This document shows, piece by piece, positions 33,712-46,166 of a stretch of DNA of 64,000 bases. The notes under the pieces were generated by a model. It was given only the letters and a program-made list of their open reading frames with translations. It ran no database searches and was not told the DNA's origin. Source of the stretch: Hysterangium stoloniferum (Eukaryota > Basidiomycota > Agaricomycetes > Hysterangiales > Hysterangiaceae); assembly GCA_015178975.1 (NCBI GenBank), contig WHVD01000020.1, forward strand, positions 186,001 to 250,000. Reading direction: 5' to 3'. Every line of letters begins with the position of its first letter. Within the stretch, counting starts at the first letter, position 1. Made by a program: the position numbers and the translations under genes.

Positions 33712-34413
33712 TCATCCCCACCTCGTTAAATCAACACTCTCTTGAACCAGTGTTCTCAGTCTTGGAAGCGTCATATGCTTGTGTAGAAACTTGCCAATGG
33801 CCCTGTCGTCTCGATACAATCGACGGGTGATTTCCCCGTATATTGTCAGCTTTGCGATCAGCAAAGCTATCTTGGCACTGTAAAGGACTTTCATGCCAAC
33901 CCTTTCCAAACCGACTCCACAGTAATACCCGGGGCTGATTTCGCTATTTGAGGATGTCTCAATAGACTGCGAGTCCATTCCCCAATCCTCGGCATGACTG
34001 CGATATGGACTGAGGTTAGATGTCGTGTTGGTGGATATCCCTGCCATCTTAACAACAGACGGTGGGTCATGGTAGCTCGTTTCTCCTTGACACTGAAATG
34101 TGCAGCATGCAACACAGATCACATGGAAATAGCGTTATACTTTACTCACCAACTCGTCAACCCAAGCCTCTACATGGTTTGCAGACAGTTGTATGTGCTG
34201 TTCGTCATTGGGAACCCGATAACATAAATAATGGCCGGGTTCGTTGCAGCTCCATTGGTCTTGAAGCTTTGATCGGAATCTTTCCCTCATTCCCATCTCA
34301 ATGATCTGCTCCCGTTCCTCTGAGCTCAATATACCAGGGGAAATCAAGAGCGGTAGCTCCTCAGTCGGTGCCATATCGTGCTTGCTGAGAGTCGTCTCAT
34401 CGGAAGTAGACAT
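33712..34413 (-). CDS. Hypothetical protein (two exons, about 214 aa)
   Basis: The ATG at 34413 opens 88 codons (34150-34413, MSTSDETTLSKHDMAPTEEL...) ending at a GTGAGT donor. A 57-bp intron ends ATTTCAG, and 34092 continues in phase to a stop at 33712. The first exon is acidic and polar (GILSSEEREQIIEMGMRERF). The second has no recognisable domain. Fragments of the gene recur at 35205-35318 and 51835-51900, so it is multi-copy. An alternative frame in exon 2 is also open for 74 codons, and the 3' end could contain a further intron, so the C-terminus is uncertain. I do not recognise the family. Confidence 0.4.
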
Positions 34414-35204
34414 TAGTCGGTAGCAGCCGTATTACACCAGAACGGGGTGCCGCACTTTTATGGCGGAGTCAGTTCCACCAAGGTACGGCCTTGTACTTGT
34501 CCTTACACAGGATTCATTGCAGTTCATCCCTGCCTTTGTACACGAGGTTCCCTCACCTTCCCTGAACCACATATGCACCAGTGTAGCTAAGTTACCTTAC
34601 TACTTTCTTCCACCTTCTACTGGAGGCTCACACATAATCTAATAATTCAATCGGTTGTGACCCCATAGTATATTATTTCTGGCATTCGTAAGAGTCGGAG
34701 TTGAAAGCAATACGGCTTTTCTGATATTCGAGAAGTGATATTACCATGAATAATATAAATGCAGTCCAGAGCGATGCTCGTTGGTTGCCTCCTTCAAGCT
34801 CGCGTTGTTAACCTATCCGGCGAGATTGCACGCTTCTGTTTAATTTTGTCAAAACTTTCCATGAGGAGAAACCTAGGTCAAATGATAGTCCAGTCATGTT
34901 GATGGTAAGTGATGTCGTTTCCTCCTGCACCCTTGGCATATCAAATGACTTGAACTTTGTAGAACTTCTGAGCAAGACAAAGAGTGAGGGAAGACCAGTA
35001 TTAACACAAATATGATTTCCTTGACACTTGTTGAAGTATAATTGAATTGAATCTCATCAACTGTGTCAAATATGAATGCTTCTTTCAACAAAGCATTAAT
35101 TTGTCCTGAAAATAAAGTGTGAAGCTAAAATGGGAAACAAGGGGCTTATGATCTCTATGAGATCATGAAAGGTGTTGACAATAGATAAGATATAGTAACA
35201 ATAA
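34414..35204. other. No recognisable gene
   Basis: Presumed promoter side of the hypothetical gene and about 600 further bases with only short conflicting frames. I see no repeat relation. Confidence 0.45.
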
Positions 35205-35318
35205 AGCCAGTATATTGTCAGCTTTGCAATCAGCAAAGCTGTCTTGGTGCTGTAAAGGACTTTCATGCCAACCCTTTTTAAACCAACTCCTCAGTAATAC
35301 CCAGGGTTGATTTTGTTC
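35205..35318. repeat. Fragment of the hypothetical gene next to the Helitron remnant
   Basis: About 110 bases (TATATTGTCAGCTTTG..., CTGTAAAGGACTTTCATGCC) match 33838-33945 in the second exon of the gene at 33712-34413. The match stops exactly where Helitron coding sequence begins. Confidence 0.75.
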
Positions 35319-35945
35319 TGCAGAGTTTCCAGATCAAGAGGAGCAACCAAAGCTTTACAAGTTGGTATCTGAGCTCATGACTCATGTATGTGGTGAAAAA
35401 TGTATCAAAGATAACAAATGTACAAAGCATTTTCCCAAGCCCTTTTGTGAATCTACAAGTATAAATGAAGATGGCTATTCAAAGTACTGCCGTAGAAATG
35501 ATGGCAGAAAACATAAAGTCAGAGGTCATGAGTTAGACAATTGACATGTTGTCCCTTACTGTGCTGCCCTTCTTCTCATTCTGGAATGTCATATCAATGT
35601 TGAGATGACTTTTAATGTTCACTCTATTAAATATATTCACAAGTATATATACAAAGGACATGATCGTACAACAATGGAGTTTGGAAAGAACAAGGATGAA
35701 ATTCAACAATATATTGATGCCCGCTATGTCAGTGCACATAAAGCATTTTGGAGACTTTTGGAAAATGAGATACATACTCAAATTCCTGCTGTCATAGCCC
35801 TCCCTGTGCATTTAGAGAATCACCAGTCAGTTATCTTTGATGGCATGGAGGGTCCAGAAGAAGCTTTGGATGCTGCCCATTGTTCCAAGACTAAGTTGAT
35901 GGCTCAAACTTCTGTGCACTCTCACCGCAAAGAGGGTTCTGAAAG
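35319..35945 (+). pseudogene. Helitron Rep/helicase fragment
   Basis: The plus strand encodes AEFPDQEEQPKLYKLVSELM, then a Cys pair segment (CGEKCIKDNKCTKHFPKPF), DGYSKYCRRNDGRKH, and IKYIHKYIYKGHDRTTMEF. Together these are the Helitron helicase-like/Rep N-terminal region that precedes the rolling-circle nuclease and helicase. It is interrupted by a stop near 35544 and ends before the catalytic HUH and helicase parts. Helitrons move by rolling-circle replication and often carry gene pieces; the adjacent gene fragment at 35205-35318 fits that habit. Confidence 0.85.
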
Positions 35946-36179
35946 GTGAGAAGGCTCAGAAAACTATTGACGCGGAAAATTCAGGAACGACCAAAATTGC
36001 AGAAACTGAAGTGCCAAATACAGATAGTATGGGCATTGAGCTCCTCAAGGACACCATCGACACATTGGTTTTTATCGGAATGGAACTTATGAAAATGCAG
36101 GATGCACTGGAGCACCATAATGATATCCAAGAAAAGGGTTTCTGTTCGTTGACCCGGAATTTCCGGAGCTGTGTGGTAA
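35946..36179. other. Unassigned sequence between Helitron and family G
   Basis: A plus-strand frame (ENSGTTKIAETEVPNTDSMG..., 35960-36140) reads like low-complexity coding sequence but has no start and no known family. It may be part of the unit the Helitron carried. Confidence 0.35.
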
Positions 36180-39100
36180 GTCAGTAACAATTTCTATGGC
36201 ATGTCCAAGTTCCGTGGCCAATATCCATGAAGTTTCCTTGTCAGTACCTTCATAACCTGCCCATTTGACTAAATAGAGCAATTTACAAGTATGTCGGCAA
36301 TTGTCAATTTTAGAATCCAACATTTCAGAAACTTCAAATTCGGGTTCTCTGTCAATGATGACCGGAGGGGGCAGAGGTTGAATACCTTCCAGGATTTTGT
36401 TAGGAACACAAGGTTCTAACATGGAAACGTGAAAAATGGGGTGGACTGCTCACATACGTACTATCGGGAAGTCAGAGAGTCCATGAGAGTGAACTGGCTT
36501 GTGCTATAATTTCGAAAGGGCCTAAGAATTTCTCAGCGAGTTTTTTAGAAGGTCAGGTGGTATGGAAGAATTGAGCTTTTACGAAAACCTGATCACCAAT
36601 TTTAAATTAGGAGGCAGGATCCTGTTTTTGTCTGGGGAATGTTGGTAATATTCCTGGGTGGAAGAAATAACTTTCTGAAGTTCTTGATGTAATTCGTTGA
36701 GGTCGGTAATAAATTCTTGAGCACGGACAGAAGCCAAATCTCATTTGGAATGTACTGTGAGATTTGGATTATAGCCCTTGTTGGCAAAAAAGGGGGAGAT
36801 GCCGGTAGTTGTGTTCAGAGAGTTATTGTAGGCGAATTCCACAATCGGAAGAAGGGATTTCCAATTGTCCTGTTGATAGTTGCAATAGATGTGGAAATAT
36901 TGTTCCAATGTTTGATTAACACGTTCTGTTTGTCCATCACCTTCTGGATGATATCCCAAGGTGAAGTGTAGTTTCATGTTGAGGGCTTTTCCAAGGGCCT
37001 GGAAGAAATGGGAGATGAACTTGGAGCCTCAATTGGAAGTTATGTGAGATGGAACACCATGTTTGGAAAATACGTGAATAATGAAAAGTTCCACTAATTG
37101 TAAGGACATGATTGTATTGTGAGTGGGTATGAAAATTCCTTGTTTCAAGAATCAATCCACAACAACTAGAATGGATGTAAAGCCTTCAGAAGTCAGAAGT
37201 TGCTCGATAAAATCCATGGAAATTGAGTTCCAGGGTTTTTCCAGTATTGGGAGTTGAGAACTGGGTTATGAAATCTCGGAGGTTGGGCCAAGTATATTCT
37301 CTACGGATTAGACCAAGAGTATTGTTAATGCTGTAATGTCTGGAGATTGGATGATCGTGTTTGTACTGGTGCGCAGAGTCGGAGATTGTTGGAATCTGGA
37401 ACGTAGATACATCCATCGAGACGGATAAAACCTTGAGAGTCTTGTGACCATTGGGGTTGGTCAGGATTATCAGGAACTTCTAGGTGTGGCTTGAGAGCCA
37501 GGTCAGAAGTGAGTGCGGAAAGGATATCTTGATGTAATTGCTCAATGTCCATAATTGTAACACTACGCATAAATTCGGACCAGCGGGCTTGCTGGTGGGT
37601 CAAAAGTTTAGTGGTAGAAAAATATTCGAGATTTTTGTGATCAGTAACAACGTCAATGGGAGTTGCGGAACCTTTGAGATAATGACACCAATGTTTGAAA
37701 GCTTCAAAAATAGCCAAAAGTTCCTTATCATGAACATTGTAGTCGAGTTCAGACACTGAAAGTGTCCAAGCAAGGAATGCAACCAGATGTGTTTCACTGT
37801 TGGAATATTGAATGGAAAGAATCGTGGCAATTGCATAATCGGAAGCATCAGTTTCCACAATAATCGGAATGTCAGGTTTCCAATGAGAAAGAATCGGGGT
37901 GGAAGTGAAAGCATTTTTCGAAGTCTGGAAAGCAGAGCGGCATTTGTCATCAAAGACCCATGGTTGAGTTTTATGGGTAAGATGAGTAAGTGGTATTGTA
38001 ATATCCAAGTAATTCCCAATAGAACGACAGTAAAAGTTGGCGAAACCTAAAAATGACTGAATGTCTTTGAATTTCCGGGGTTTGGGCCAATCACAGACAA
38101 CTTGAACCTTGGTTTCATCCATATGGAGACCCTCTGGTCCGATAATGAAACCCAAGTATTCAATAGAATCCATGTCGAAGTAGCATTTTTTACCATTGGC
38201 GAAAAGACCGTTTTTTGGAGTCTTCAGAAGACTTCATGGACTTGTTCATCGTGAAGAGTGGGATCCTCAGAAAATACCAAAATGTCATCCAAATAGACTA
38301 TAACACATACGTCAAGCACATCGGAAAATATATAATGTTGAAAAGCAGAAGGGGCATTGGTAAGGCCAAACGGTATAACCAACCATTCAAAGGATCCATA
38401 GCGAGTCCAAAAAGCAGTTTTCCATTCATCGCCCTCAGCAATTCAGACCAAATGATAGGCATGTTTGAGGTCTATTTTGGTGTAGATCCAAGCTTTCCGT
38501 GGGGCATCGAGTAAGTCAGTAACGAGTGGAAGTGGATACTTATCTTTCCGTGTGATGATGGAATTTAATCCTCTGAAATTGACACAGAGTTGAAGGGAGC
38601 CATCCTTCTTTCTGACAAAAAGGATGGGTGCTCCATACAGAGACTTTGAGGGACAGATAAAACCTATCAACAGATGTTCATCCAGGAACTCCCGAATAGA
38701 CGAACGTTCCAATTGGGATAATGGGTAAATAGGTCCTAACAGAGGGTTTGAACCGGGCTCAATATCAATTTTTAAGTCATAGGGCCTATGTGGTGCAAGC
38801 CAGTCAGCTTTTTGCTTACTGAAAATATCCATGAAATAATGGTATTTTTTGGGAACTCCTTCCAGGTTGGCTTTTAGCTCGGATAGTTCTGGAGTCACAA
38901 AACATCCAGATGCTTCATCAACTTTTAAGCTGATCGAAAAACACTGTGATCCATCCAGTTTACTCGTCCTAAAAAATGCCGAAGCATTGATGAGAGAGAT
39001 TTTTGGATGCTCGGAGGTTTTGGTAGAAGCTGGAGGTGCCGTTGAGGCCAAAAAGGCTCTGGCCAGAAAAGATGCTGCAGGAGGAACAGAAGTGTCAGGA

Positions 39101-40795
39101 ATCCAGAAATGAATACTGCCCAATACCCAGTCAATCAACGGATTATATCAGGTGAGCCAGTTGTATCCAAGAACTACCAAACAGCTAGAGTCCAACTGTG
39201 TTATGAAAAAAGTAACCGTCTGGGATGTTCCACATGGGAACCGGATAGACATGTCACAGGCTTGGGTAATTGCCATATTGCTAGTGCCGTCAAACAGATG
39301 CAAAGAAATTGTGGGAACAGAATGGAGTTTCAGATTATGTTTCATGGCAAAGGTGGTATCTACAAAACAGTGTGTGGAGCCGGAATCTATCAGAGCTCGG
39401 AACACTAAATTTCCAAGAAGGTCAGAGACAAGTTTTACAAATAATGAGTCAGGATTAGAAAGAGCAGATGTGTTGAGACAGATAATCTCGGAAACACAGA
39501 GAGAGTCAATGCAACCCTCTGTCCATGCAGATTCCAGAGGGCTGCTTACTCTTTTTTTGACTCTGTGGCGGGTTTTTCCTTAGACATCATAGTCATAGTG
39601 GAAGTTGCCATGTGGGCCTTGGAAGAGTTAGATTTAACAGTACAGTCGGAAACCTTGTGTCCGCCTTTCCCCCAAAAAAGGCAGAGGTCATTGTCCATAT
39701 GTCATTGTTTCTCCTTCAGGGTGAGTTTACCATCCATGCCCAACAAATGGGAAATGTTGGGTTTGTTGGAAGTTGACTGTTTATCCTTATTGGATTTCTT
39801 GTCTTTTTTTCGATCGGAGTTTGATTTGCCAGTATTAGTGCCAGAGTTGCCAGTGTTATTGCCAGAGTTGTTGCTGGAAGACTTGCTAGTCGATGCCTTG
39901 TTGTTCTGAGAATGTTCTGTCGGATTCTCTCAGGAGACCTTGGCTTTTTGTTCCCAATAATGGGCATCAGATGTCTGAGCTTTAATCTGCATGAGTTGGA
40001 GAGTTTTCGGCTTTCCATCTTTGCAGATCTCATCTTTAAGGCGTGATGGAAGTCCCATATAGAAATGGTGTTTGAGGGCAGAATCATCCCATCCACATCA
40101 TGCAGTGAGGGTATTGAACTTGATGACATAATCAGAGACTCGTTGATTGTCCTTCATCTTAAGCGTCATTAATTCATTTTCTGCTTTGCTGGATTGATTG
40201 TAAGGTCCGAAATTAGTTTCCAGTTCTTCCACAAATGCATCCCAGTCGTCGAGCCATATGGGTGTCTCGTCGGATATTCCAGATAGTCTGGGTTTGAACC
40301 AATCCTGAGGGTATCCTTGAGATAAGAGAGCACGAAATTGACTATTTGACTGTCAGTTTTAAATGCAGTGGGTCGATCATGGAAACTGAAATGGCATTGG
40401 AGAAGGAAATTCTTCAATTTTTTCAGATCCTTGCCAGTAAATGGTTCGGGTTCTTTGACTCTGGTGCGGAATGATTCTTTGCTTTCCTCAGTGGATTTCA
40501 AATAGTCAGTGAATTTCACAATGGAGTTGATAAACAACATTTCAGTCGGCTCATCGGAAGATTTCTTTTTCGATGTCACCAGCTGATCTTCTGCTTCGTT
40601 GTCAGAAGTGTTGGGATTGTTGGGATCCTTCGCTACTTCAGTAACTTCCTCGGTAACTTCTTCGATGGAAGCTGATGTTGTCGGCTGATTTGGGGTTTCG
40701 GGTTGGGTGGTATAAAGTTGCAATGGGGATTGAAGTTGAGATGGTCCTTTGGCAGCTTTGTGTTTGGGACCCATGATGAGCAAGTTGCAGAATTG

Positions 40796-40806
40796 AGATC
40801 TGATAT
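40796..40806 (-). promoter_or_regulatory. Predicted self-primer binding site, family G
   Basis: AGATCTGATAT (plus strand) lies two bases inside the G LTR and is the exact reverse complement of LTR positions 41859-41869, again 11 bases. Confidence 0.7.
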
Positions 40807-40808
40807 AC

Positions 40809-42160
40809 TGTTAAGTGCCATGTTGGGAACTTATTCCGGAACTATCAGAAAGTCACTGGGAAGTCGGGAACTATCGGATAGGGTCAGGATGTTGGCTTCA
40901 GCTTATGTGCTGCACCTCTACGCAAACTGTTAGGGTACGTACATGGCGGGTCTCTGAAGAAACCCACAGAATATCCGGTAGGACTTGGCTTCAGCTTATA
41001 GGTTGCACCCTCACTAGATCGTGTTGTCCAATTTCAGACAGGCGGATGGGAATCCTGGGGATTCCGGGCAGGGGTTGTGGGTCCAGGGGTCGTAGGTCAG
41101 AGGTTGTGGGTTGTGAGTCGAGATAGGTAAGAGAGATAGATGTGCTGGAGCCCATGGGCTCCGACTAGTGTGAGTGGTGTAATTCAAGTAGGAGTTTAGA
41201 GTGGAAAATGTATTAGATTACTGGGGGGAATCTAAGCCAATTTTCTGACTGGATTGTATGTACAACATCTGCCAGTTTAAATAGACCGTGGAGTGAATGT
41301 CATACTGAATCCAGTAATGATGAAACAAAATGAGCAAAACATAAAACGGGAATAGTAAACACCAATTTGGTGTTAGGAATGGGATGGAGTCCAAATAGTG
41401 ACAAATCATAAACCATAATGGGAAATGGAGTGGGAGCGGAGTCCAAATCGTGACAGGTCATTTGACTAAAATGGGAATGGGGCTCTGTTAGAGGGGTGAC
41501 GGGTTTTCTGGGCGGGGTCTGGTGACTGATGCATGGGATGAGGTTGGATATAAACAGAGATGGAGTCCAGTGAGTATTCTGGTGACTGAAACACAACGTA
41601 ATGAAGACGAACGTAAACGAGTCTGATGTACAGAGTCTGGTGGGAATTCTGGTAAACTGATAATGGGTGCGTATAGGGCACGGGTGCATATAAGTTAGTG
41701 CCCAGAGTCTGGCGGGATTTCCAGTCATAACACAAACGCTCAAAGTCCTTAATTTCAAAGGTGAGACTTATGATGGAAGATATGGATATTCAGAGTTCCG
41801 AAGAGTTCCGAATATCGAGCATACAGAAAGACAGAAGAGGGAATAAGAAACTAAGTCAATATCAGATCTAAAGTAAAGTACAAATTCGCAGAAACTAATA
41901 TAAGTCTTCGCGTTATTGTACTACAAACTAAGACCATAATAAGATGGAAATGGAGTATTCTACAATAGGAATACAATAAGACATATCAGGGAAACAATAT
42001 TCTGAAATAGGAATATAATAGACGAACGAGTGAATACTTGTCAACGGACAAATTACCAAATGCAGAACAAGGGAAGAATGCAGAAGATACGGTAACTATG
42101 ATGTTCCGTAGTCGGAGGTCGGGAGTTGGATATTGAAACATCCGGGAACAGGTCGTAACA
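40809..42160 (-). repeat. Family G 5' LTR, split by a family C solo LTR
   Basis: It starts TGTTAAGTGCC and ends CAGGTCGTAACA. The middle (40928-41732) is a family C LTR with its own target duplication. Without that, the G LTR is about 540 bp, like the solo copy at 47634-48196. It holds ATATCAGATCT at 41859-41869, complementary to the predicted primer site at 40796-40806. Confidence 0.92.
40928..41732 (-). repeat. Solo LTR, family C, inside the family G LTR
   Basis: It begins TGTTAGGGTACG, ends CAGTCATAACA and is flanked by CAAAC at 40923-40927 and 41733-41737. The G LTR sequence rejoins as in the solo copy (CTACGCAAACGCTCAA at 47745). It carries one 20-base unit where the copy at 27696 has eight. 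Confidence 0.95.
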
Positions 42161-45049
42161 GTTTTATCCGACCCTCAAAGTCTCCTTATGGAGCCCCTGT
42201 CCTATTCATTCAGAAAAAAGACAGTTCCCTTTGGCTTTGCGTTGACTTTCAAGGACTAAATGTGATCACTCGAAAAGATAAGTACCCATTACCACTAATC
42301 TCCGATTTACTCGATACCCCTCGGAAAGCCCAAATCTATACAAAGATAGATCTCAAAACACGCCTATCATTTGGTTTGGATCACCGAAGGTGACAAATGG
42401 AAAACGGCTTTTCACACTCGCTATGGCTCCTTCGAATGGTTAGTGATGCCTTTCGGTCTCACCAACACTCCATCAGTTTTTCAACATTTTATCAACGATG
42501 TCTTTGTCATTGTGTACTTAGATGACATCCTCATATTCTCCGAAGATCCTACACTTCATGATGAACACATTTGTGAAGTCCTCCGAAGACTCCGAAAACA
42601 TGGTCTTTTTGTGAATGGTAAAAAATGTTCTTTTGATGTGAACACAGTTGAATATTTAGGTTTCATGATGGGACCTGACGGTCTCCGCATGGACGACTCT
42701 AAAATTCAAGTCATTCAAGATTGGCCAGAACCCCAAAAGGTTGAGGATATTCAGTCCTTTTTAGGCTTTGCCAATTTTTATTGTCATTTCATTCACAACT
42801 ACTCAAAAATTACTGTTCCACTCACTCATCTTACTCATAAAGACACCCCGTGGAATTTCTCCAAAGAATGCCAAACAGCATTCCAAGAATTGAAAAGTGC
42901 ATTTACATGTGTCCCTATTTTGTCGCACTGGAAGCCTGATGTTCAACTCATTGTGGAAACTGATGCCTCAGATTATGCGCTTGCTGCGATATTGTCCATT
43001 TTGGACACCAATGGTGAAGTACACCCAGTAGCCTGTTTGTCTCACACATTTTCGGCACCCAAACTCAACTACGATGTTCACGATAAAGAACTACTTGCGA
43101 TATTTGAAGCTTTCAAAACATGGTGACATTATTTGGAAGGGTTGGCTCATCCAATAGATGTTATTACCGACCACAAAAATTTGGTTTACTTTTCAACCAC
43201 AAAACTCCTCACCCGTCGGCAAGCCCGATGGTCTGAATTCCTCTCTGCTTTCAATATGGTAATCCACTTCTGTCCTGGCCACCTTGGTGGAAAACCTGAC
43301 ACTATGACTAGACAATGGGATGTCTATCCTAAAGAGAGGAGTAGCGACTACGCCACAGTTAATCCACATAATTTCAAGCCTATGTTTTCATCGGAACAAC
43401 TGTCCACATCTATCCAAGCCACTTACCTCATTCATCCAGTCTTGTGAAGTGTTATCCTTATGGATACTGAAAAGTTACATCAAGATATACTATCAGCAAT
43501 TCCATTAGACCCAGTCACCAAAGTACACCTTGATAACTTGTCCGACCCCGATCAACCCCAATGGTCACTAGACTCACAGGGTTTCATTAGACTTGACAAC
43601 CGCATCTATGTACCGGATTCCAATACCCTTTGGCTGTGAATCCTACAACATAAGCATGACCACCCGATCTCGGGACATTTCGGCCTCAATAAGACTCTTT
43701 CACTTATTAGAAGAGAATATACATGGCCCAGCATCCGAGATTTCGTTAAGCACTATTGCAAATCTTGTAAAACATGTTTATGCTCTAAATCACAGCAACA
43801 CAAACCATATGGCCTACTCAAACAATTACCGATACCGGAAAAACCCTGGAACTCAATTTCTATGGATTTCATCGAGCACCTACTGGCATCCGAAGGTCAT
43901 ACAGCAATCCTAGTTGTTGTGGATTGGCTCACAAAGCAAAGTATTTTGATTCCAACATATGACATGATAACATCTGTACAGTTAGCCGAATTATTTGTCA
44001 CCCATGTATTTTCCAAGCATGGCATTCCATCACATGTCACATCCGATTGTGGATCCGAGTTTGTCTCTCATTTTTTTAGGTCACTCAGAAAAGCACTAGA
44101 CATGAAATTACACTTCACTTCAGGCTATCACCTGGAAGGTGACGGCCAAACCAAATGCATGAATCAAACTTTGGAACAGTATATTCGTGTCTATTGTAAC
44201 TATCAACAAGACAATTGGAAATCACTACTACTGCTAGCTGAATTCGCATATAACAACACACCGAACGCCACTACTGGCATTTCGCCTTTCTTCACAAACA
44301 AAGGCTACAATCCCAATATTGCAATCCACCCGGAACGTGATCTCACATCCACCTGCACTCAAGACTTCGTTACAAACCTTGACAAGCTACATCAAGAACT
44401 TCGTAAAACTATTGCAATGGCCCAAGAATGATACCAACGGTCTGTGGATAGAATCGACTTCCGCCTCCTGATTTCTAGATCGGAGACCGAGTATTCGTTA
44501 AAACTGAGTTTTTCCAAACTACTAGACCCTCTAAGAAGCTCTCTGAAAAATATTTAGTTCCTTTTGAAGTTATAGCACAAGCCGGCACACTTTCATGGAC
44601 ACTTCGGCTTCCCAACAACATGCGTGCAGTGCACCCAGTATTTCACGTATCTATGTTAGAACCATGTGTTACTAACAATATACTGGATCACATACAACCA
44701 CCACCTCCACCCGTGATCATTGACGTAGACTCAAAAATTGACAATCGCTGATGCTCATGCAAATTACTTTATTTGGGTAAATGGGCTGGCTATGAAGGTA
44801 CAGATGGAGAAACTTCATGGATCATGCCTCAGAGATTGTTTTAGGGTTTCATCAAGCTTATCCAAATAAATCTGGTCCTCTAAATTCTCTATAAGTTGTC
44901 TCATGCGGTATCTGACCTTTTCCCAACTATGCCTTATGTTTTCACGCCATGTTTGTTTGTTTTTGAACCATTATATTTTTACTACCTAAAGGTTTCCTCT
45001 ACAACCTCCCCTTCTTCTCCGGCTTCTGAACCTTCCCCCTCACCAATGG

Positions 45050-45992
45050 CCACTGATGTTTCCTCTCCGACCTTTTCCGATACACCAACCCTGCCCAACT
45101 CCATCGCAACTCGATACCTCTAAATACTGCTCAAGTTGCTCCCCAAGGGACTCTATGGTGCTGGTTTGTTTCTCCAGCCTGACACCCAAATGTCGCAACT
45201 GCTCGGTCATTAGACCTTGTTGTCACAGTGTCTCAAATCAGAACTGTGTCATCTCCAAGAAGTAGGTGCACATAAGGGTGGTTCTGCTCTTCCAGATCAT
45301 CAGCCTGCCATTCTTGATAGGACCCGACCCCATCAGTATCCAGGAATACACACCCAAGTTTTTGGTTGGTGCACTCTTGACAGGTGCAGCCCCGACCACT
45401 TGGCTGAGGATGGCAAGTCTGACCCCATTTAGTGCACCGGTTGCACTTGGGGTTATTTTCGGGCCCCACCTTGGGGGCCTGTTTTTGTTTCTATAATCAA
45501 AAAAAAAACTAAGAAATTTAGAAATTAGGAACCTGAACCCACCTTGGGGCTTGATGGCCCCAGAACATCCTCCTCATCCTCCTCATCCTCCTCTTCCTCT
45601 TCGTCATCGGACTCTGAAGGCGTCGCGGCCTTGCACTGAAAAAAAAAAAAAAAGTCAGCAAAGTTCGTGAAAGAAATGGGAACCCACTTGCCTTTTCGCT
45701 CTTGCTTCTTCTTCACCACTTCCTCTCATGCCCAATCGGCCTCCTGCTGCTTCTTCTTTGCAAGCACCATGTCCCAGTGCTTGCACACAGCCTCTTCCAC
45801 TGCCAGCTTCTTTTCCTCTGCCTCTATGGCCACCAGCTCATCCTTCTCCTTCCACACCTCCTCCTTCCACACCTTCCTTTTCTCCTTGAGAAGTTGTTGA
45901 CGTTCTTGCACACTAGATGGCCCACCTGGGGCCAATATGGGAGTGACCGTCAACTGAACCGGGAAAGGCTTCGACCCCGAGCCAATGGTCAT
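45050..45992 (-). pseudogene. Antisense zinc-cluster (Zn2Cys6-like) gene carried in the 3' region of family A
   Basis: On the strand opposite to the element an ATG at 45992 opens a Lys/Glu-rich coiled-coil-like segment (KEKRKVWKEEVWKEKDELVA). An acidic segment near 45530-45640 (SDDEEEEEDEEDEEDVL) follows, then a cysteine cluster at about 45370-45450 with the spacing C-x2-C-x6-C-x10-C-x2-C-x6-C, which is the GAL4-type binuclear zinc pattern. Pyrimidine-rich AG acceptor-like tracts (near 45642 and 45500) separate the segments and suggest introns. The gene lies wholly between chromodomain and 3' LTR. It shows at least one break in this copy. Known GAL4-type clusters bind DNA; that role is inferred only from spacing. 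Confidence 0.6.
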
Positions 45993-46166
45993 GGTGGTTG
46001 AGGGAAGAGAAGTGAAAAAATCAAGCGCCAGTACCCCTTGAATTTTGATATGTAAATTTTTACCGAGTCACATGATGTTTTGACACACCAACCATACCTG
46101 ACAAGTTTTTACGTACGGAATCTAGATTTTCGGCCTCCTTGGGATTTTGGCCAAATGGGGGGATAC

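Larger units (their letters stand above)
36180..42160 (-). mobile_element. Ty3/Gypsy chromovirus, family G (broken, 3' end missing)
   Basis: Minus-strand order: 5' LTR (40809-42160, itself interrupted), gag (about 39900-40775), protease (about 39148-39500, ALIDSGSTHCF, QLDSSCLVVLGYNW), reverse transcriptase (about 38160-39000), RNase H (about 37550-38170), integrase (about 36420-37500) and chromodomain (about 36180-36360, LLYLVKWAGYEGTDKETSW). The similarity to family A stops inside the chromodomain, and no 3' LTR follows, so the 3' end is lost. It has many breaks and is older than family A copy 1. A solo G LTR is at 47634-48196. Confidence 0.92.
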
